Positions 60,247 through 64,000 of a stretch of 64,000 bases of DNA are shown here, one piece after another. A program made the translations under genes and the position numbers. The stretch is from assembly GCF_002897375.1 (NCBI RefSeq), contig NZ_BFAG01000009.1, forward strand, positions 102,501-166,500. The letters run 5' to 3'. Below the pieces are notes generated by a model. The model did not search any database. It was given only the letters and a program-made list of their open reading frames with translations, and was not told where the DNA came from. Each line of letters begins with the position of its first letter. The stretch's first letter is position 1. The stretch is from Deinococcus aerius. Lineage in GTDB: Bacteria; Deinococcota; Deinococci; Deinococcales; Deinococcaceae.

Positions 60247-60504
60247 ATGCCCCATCCCGAATTCGTCGGACTCGTGAATTCCCTGCAAGCCACCGCCGAG
60301 GCGGCCCTGGGCGACCTCAACGCCGCCACCTCCAGCGCCGCCCGCGACGGGCTGCTGGAGGAGGGGCGGGCGCGCCAGGTCGCCGAGCGGTCCCTGCGCC
60401 TGCTCACCATGCTCGCCGAGAAGACCCGCGGCAACCTCGACCTCACGGAGGCCGAACTCCTCACGGGCGCCATCGGCAGCCTGCGCGCCCGCCTGGGCAA
60501 CTAG
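60247..60504 (+). CDS. DUF1844 protein
   Basis: 85 residues of a small helical family with no known function. The [19 protein letters not shown] start and the [35 protein letters not shown] end match DUF1844, whose members pair a membrane-like or helical N-terminus with an EKTRGNLT-type motif. TACACT lies seven bases before the ATG. The next gene, dtd, starts two bases after its stop, so they are cotranscribed. Confidence 0.85.
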   Translation: MPHPEFVGLVNSLQATAEAALGDLNAATSSAARDGLLEEGRARQVAERSLRLLTMLAEKTRGNLDLTEAELLTGAIGSLRARLGN

Positions 60505-60505
60505 C

Positions 60506-60946
60506 ATGCGCGCCGTCCTCCAGCGCGTCACCCGCGCGACCTGCACGGTCGAGGGCCGCGTCACCGGCGAGACCGGTCCCGGCTTCCTCGTCCTCCTCGG
60601 CGTGGCCCCGGGGGACACCCCCGAGACCGCCCGCACCCTCGCCGCCAAGATTGCCCGGCTGCGCGTCTTCGGCGACGAGGCGGGAAAGATGAACCGCAGC
60701 CTCCTCGACCTCGGCGGGGGCATCCTCAGCATCAGCCAGTTCACCCTGTACGCCGACACCCGCCGCGGCAACCGCCCCAGCTTCACGGACGCCGCCCCAC
60801 CCGACCAGGCCCGCGCCCTGTACGCCGAATTCAACGCGGCCCTGCGCGCCCACAGCCTCCCCGTCGGTGAGGGCGTCTTCGGCGCCCATATGACCCTCGA
60901 CCTCACGAACGACGGCCCCGTCACCCTGATCCTCGACGCCGAGTAA
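60506..60946 (+). CDS. dtd: D-aminoacyl-tRNA deacylase
   Basis: 146-residue homodimeric enzyme that removes D-amino acids (and Gly from tRNA-Ala) from tRNA. The two signature motifs are present: [17 protein letters not shown] around residue 80 and [11 protein letters not shown] near the end, containing the cross-subunit Gly-Pro pair. The start [17 protein letters not shown] is standard. It follows the DUF1844 gene by one base. With the AlaX-like gene in the same window there are two separate tRNA quality-control enzymes. Its last base starts an AATTAATACAA motif. Confidence 0.96.
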   Translation: MRAVLQRVTRATCTVEGRVTGETGPGFLVLLGVAPGDTPETARTLAAKIARLRVFGDEAGKMNRSLLDLGGGILSISQFTLYADTRRGNRPSFTDAAPPDQARALYAEFNAALRAHSLPVGEGVFGAHMTLDLTNDGPVTLILDAE

Positions 60947-60956
60947 ATTAATACAA
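60946..60956 (+). repeat. AATTAATACAA 11-mer, copy 3
   Basis: Exact copy that begins with the last base of the dtd stop codon. Copy 2 is at 60011-60021 and copy 1 at 57852-57862. All three have the same orientation relative to the preceding gene. Confidence 0.8.
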
Positions 60957-61037
60957 GATAGATTGAGTCTAGCTGCAAGAACCCGCCGCCCCCACCCTTT
61001 CACCCGCCCCGCCGCGCCCACCGCTATCCTGCCCCGC

Positions 61038-62111
<1,074 letters not shown>

Positions 62112-62354
62112 GGCGGGCCTCCCGCACGCTGGAGCGCTGGCTCGGCCCGGCGGCGCAGGGCGAGCGCGGCCCCTCCGCGCCGTCCTGTGCCCCGACCTCC
62201 GGCCCCACGCGGGTGACCCCGCATCAGCCCAGGACGTGAATCACCGCCGCCCCGGCGAGCGGGGCGCGGGCCTCCCAACCCCCGGCTTCCGCCCGGGAGC
62301 CCTGTACGCCCGGCTGAGGGGGCACGGGTCGCCTGCCCTTCGGCCCCCAAGCCC

Positions 62355-63221
62355 CTACCTCTCCCAGACCCAGCCCCCCGGCGCCGCCGCCACCCCCACC
62401 GCCCGCGGCCCGGTATGCACGTTCAGCACCGGATTCACCCCCGCAAAACCCGCCCACACGACCGGGTGCCGCGCCCCGATCGCCGCGAGCAGCGCGTCCG
62501 CATCCTCCCGGACGCTGCCGTACAGCAGCCCCAGCCGCAGCGGGGTGCCCTCCCCATACCGGGCCGTGACCTGGGCCGCGACGGCCTCGATGGCCCCCCG
62601 GTAACTCCGCGCCCGGCCCACGTTCGTGTACGTGCCCGTTTCCCGGTCCACCGTGATCACCGGCTTGAGGTTCAGCAGCCCCCCCAGCGTCGCCTGCACC
62701 CGCCCGATGCGCCCGCCGCGCCGCAGGTACTCCAGCGTCTCGATGGTGAAGTACAGCTCCGTCTCGTCGTGCGTGCGCCGCACCCAGTCCAGCGCCGTCT
62801 CCAGCGTCTCACCCCGCCCCGCGGCCGTCACCGCCGCGTGGACCTGAAACGCCTGCGCCGCGCTGAGGGTCCGCGTGTCATGGACCCTCAGCGGAATCTC
62901 CGGCACCAGCGTCCGCGCCTGCTCCGCCGCGTTGCGGCTCCCCGAGAGCCCGCCGCTGATCGTCAAGGCCAGGACGGGCAGGCCCCCCTGACCCGCCCGG
63001 CGATACGCCTGTGCCCAGTCCTGCGGGGTGGGCTGGCTGGAGGTCGGGTGCGCCGGGTTCGTCCCCAACTCCCGGAACAGCGCCTCGCGGGTGATCTCGT
63101 CCATGCGGTACGTCGTGGAGCCGAAGGTCAGGCTGAAGGGCGCTACGGGCACGTCGTTCCGCAAATCCGCGAAGGCGTCCAGCCCACCGTCGGTGGCAAT
63201 CGCGAAGGAGGGCGCGCTCAT
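62355..63221 (-). CDS. DegV family fatty-acid-binding protein
   Basis: 288 residues. DegV/FakB proteins hold a fatty acid while a FakA-type kinase phosphorylates it. Seen are [15 protein letters not shown] at the start, the fatty-acid-site motif [36 protein letters not shown] with the conserved Ser/Gly turn, [15 protein letters not shown], and [25 protein letters not shown]. The usual N-terminal DSxxD motif is altered to TDGG. No fakA gene is in the window. Its ATG overlaps the upstream dehydrogenase stop by four bases, so they are cotranslated. Confidence 0.9.
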   Translation of the reverse strand: MSAPSFAIATDGGLDAFADLRNDVPVAPFSLTFGSTTYRMDEITREALFRELGTNPAHPTSSQPTPQDWAQAYRRAGQGGLPVLALTISGGLSGSRNAAEQARTLVPEIPLRVHDTRTLSAAQAFQVHAAVTAAGRGETLETALDWVRRTHDETELYFTIETLEYLRRGGRIGRVQATLGGLLNLKPVITVDRETGTYTNVGRARSYRGAIEAVAAQVTARYGEGTPLRLGLLYGSVREDADALLAAIGARHPVVWAGFAGVNPVLNVHTGPRAVGVAAAPGGWVWER

Positions 63222-64000
63222 CGCAGCTCCACAGCGTTCATCCGCTCGATCAGCCGCAGGGCGGCGGTGTGATCCACCTCCGGCCCGATGAGGGTGGCGG
63301 CGGCGCGGGTCAGGGCCTCGACCTGCATCAGCACGGGCGCGCTGGCCCCCGCCCCGCGCACCACGTCGGCGGCGATGCCCGCGTCCTTGGCGAGCAGGCC
63401 CAGCCCGAAGGTCGCGGGGAACTCGCGCGTCAGCACCCGCTGCCCAATTAGGTTCTGGGAGGCGTTGCTGCGCCCGCTGCTCGCATTGATGACCTCCAGC
63501 GCGGCCCCCAGGTTCACCCCCCCGCGGGCCAGCGCGGCCAGCCCCTCGCCCGTCGCCCACAGGGTCACCGCGAGCAGCGCGTTGTTCACGGCCTTCACCG
63601 CGAAGCCCGCGCCCACCCCGCCCACGTGCACCACCGTGCCCGCGAAGGCGAAGTCATCGCGCACCGCGTTCAGCGCCCCCGCGTCCCCCCCGACCATCAC
63701 CGTCAACCGCCCAGCCCGCGCCCCCGCCGTGCCCCCGCTCACCGGGGCGTCCAGAAAAGTCACGCCCCGTTCCGACAACCGCTCCGCCTGCCGCCGCGCC
63801 GCCTCCGGGTGGCCGCTCGTGCAGTCCACCCAGATGGTGCCGGGCCGCAACGTCCCCTCCAGTTCGCCCAGCATGCCGTCCACCTCCGCGCTCGTGGGCA
63901 GGCAGGTGAAGACCACGTCGGCCCCCGCCACCCCGCTCAACTCCACCGCCTCGCTGCCGAACTCTCGGGCGTGTGCCCCCGCCTTTTCCCGCGTGCGGTT
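63218..64000 (-). CDS. NAD(P)-dependent beta-hydroxyacid dehydrogenase (3-hydroxyisobutyrate dehydrogenase family), cut by window end
   Basis: 261 residues are visible from base 64000 inward, in frame without a start, so the N-terminus lies outside. [13 protein letters not shown] near the edge is the end of the cofactor-binding fold, followed by [38 protein letters not shown] with the substrate-binding DAPVSGG motif, and [14 protein letters not shown] with the catalytic Lys. The C-terminal helical domain has SGRSNASQN and [17 protein letters not shown]. It may oxidise 3-hydroxyisobutyrate or tartronate-type acids; the exact substrate is open. It is the first gene of a two-gene unit with DegV. 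Confidence 0.93.
   Translation of the reverse strand, partial: NRTREKAGAHAREFGSEAVELSGVAGADVVFTCLPTSAEVDGMLGELEGTLRPGTIWVDCTSGHPEAARRQAERLSERGVTFLDAPVSGGTAGARAGRLTVMVGGDAGALNAVRDDFAFAGTVVHVGGVGAGFAVKAVNNALLAVTLWATGEGLAALARGGVNLGAALEVINASSGRSNASQNLIGQRVLTREFPATFGLGLLAKDAGIAADVVRGAGASAPVLMQVEALTRAAATLIGPEVDHTAALRLIERMNAVELR

Overview
The window is high-GC DNA with G or C at almost every third codon position. It looks like chromosome from a Deinococcus-type bacterium. Support for this comes from a ClpB promoter with an HspR-type inverted repeat, a paired type I and type III glutamine synthetase, a WHy-domain LEA lipoprotein, an LptF/LptG-like permease with no visible LPS genes, a family-4 uracil-DNA glycosylase, many small lipoproteins, and a very common promoter layout in which a TANNNT -10 box sits only 5-8 nt before the start codon (leaderless transcription, well known in Deinococcus). 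The genus is inferred from gene content, not from a marker gene.

Layout. 1-5300: end of radA, a Thr/Gly/Asp-repeat protein with a WGxxG-type tail, clpB with its heat-shock operator, and a CrtC/AttH-like lipoprotein. 5301-10918: a complete branched-chain amino-acid ABC transporter (livJ, terminator, livHMGF). 11178-14968: divergent glutamine synthetases, GSI and GSIII. 15089-24425: an AAC(3)-type acetyltransferase, an AlaX-like editing protein with a one-base frameshift, a 5'-nucleotidase lipoprotein, two small membrane proteins of the DUF1622 type, glycogen/alpha-glucan phosphorylase, an RhtA-like exporter and a GNAT enzyme. 24505-31369: PEP carboxykinase, a PrcB-type lipoprotein, recN, a coiled-coil repeat protein and a degenerate AroE-like protein. 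31580-35408: a dipeptide ABC transporter (substrate-binding protein and two permeases). 35597-40187: subtilase lipoprotein, DUF2227 protein, small lipoprotein, methyltransferase, CPT-like kinase.

40279-44360 is a compact envelope cluster on the minus strand: fabZ, a palindromic repeat, an LptF/LptG-like permease, a diacylglycerol-type glycosyltransferase and a polysaccharide deacetylase, the last three overlapping by four bases each. It is the best candidate here for a co-working system that is poorly described, possibly making and moving a glycolipid to the outer membrane of an organism that lacks LPS. 44461-52570 holds a two-helix protein, a very short GNAT-like protein, acyl-CoA dehydrogenase, a PAP2 phosphatase, an orphan double ABC ATPase, three related small lipoproteins and miaB. 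52648-57834 holds secreted proteins, an amidase, the WHy lipoprotein, a beta-barrel-like protein and a LolA-like protein. 57975-64000: NlpC/P60 and M23 peptidoglycan hydrolases, both with LysM, the uracil-DNA glycosylase, DUF1844, dtd, DegV and a beta-hydroxyacid dehydrogenase cut by the window edge.

Non-coding structure is notable: two copies of a roughly 330-400 bp dispersed repeat, two copies of a GGGAGTGG palindromic repeat, three exact copies of an AT-rich 11-mer placed just after stop codons, a tRNA-like remnant, and many GC-rich hairpin terminators. I saw no rRNA, intact tRNA, CRISPR array, transposase or prophage gene.
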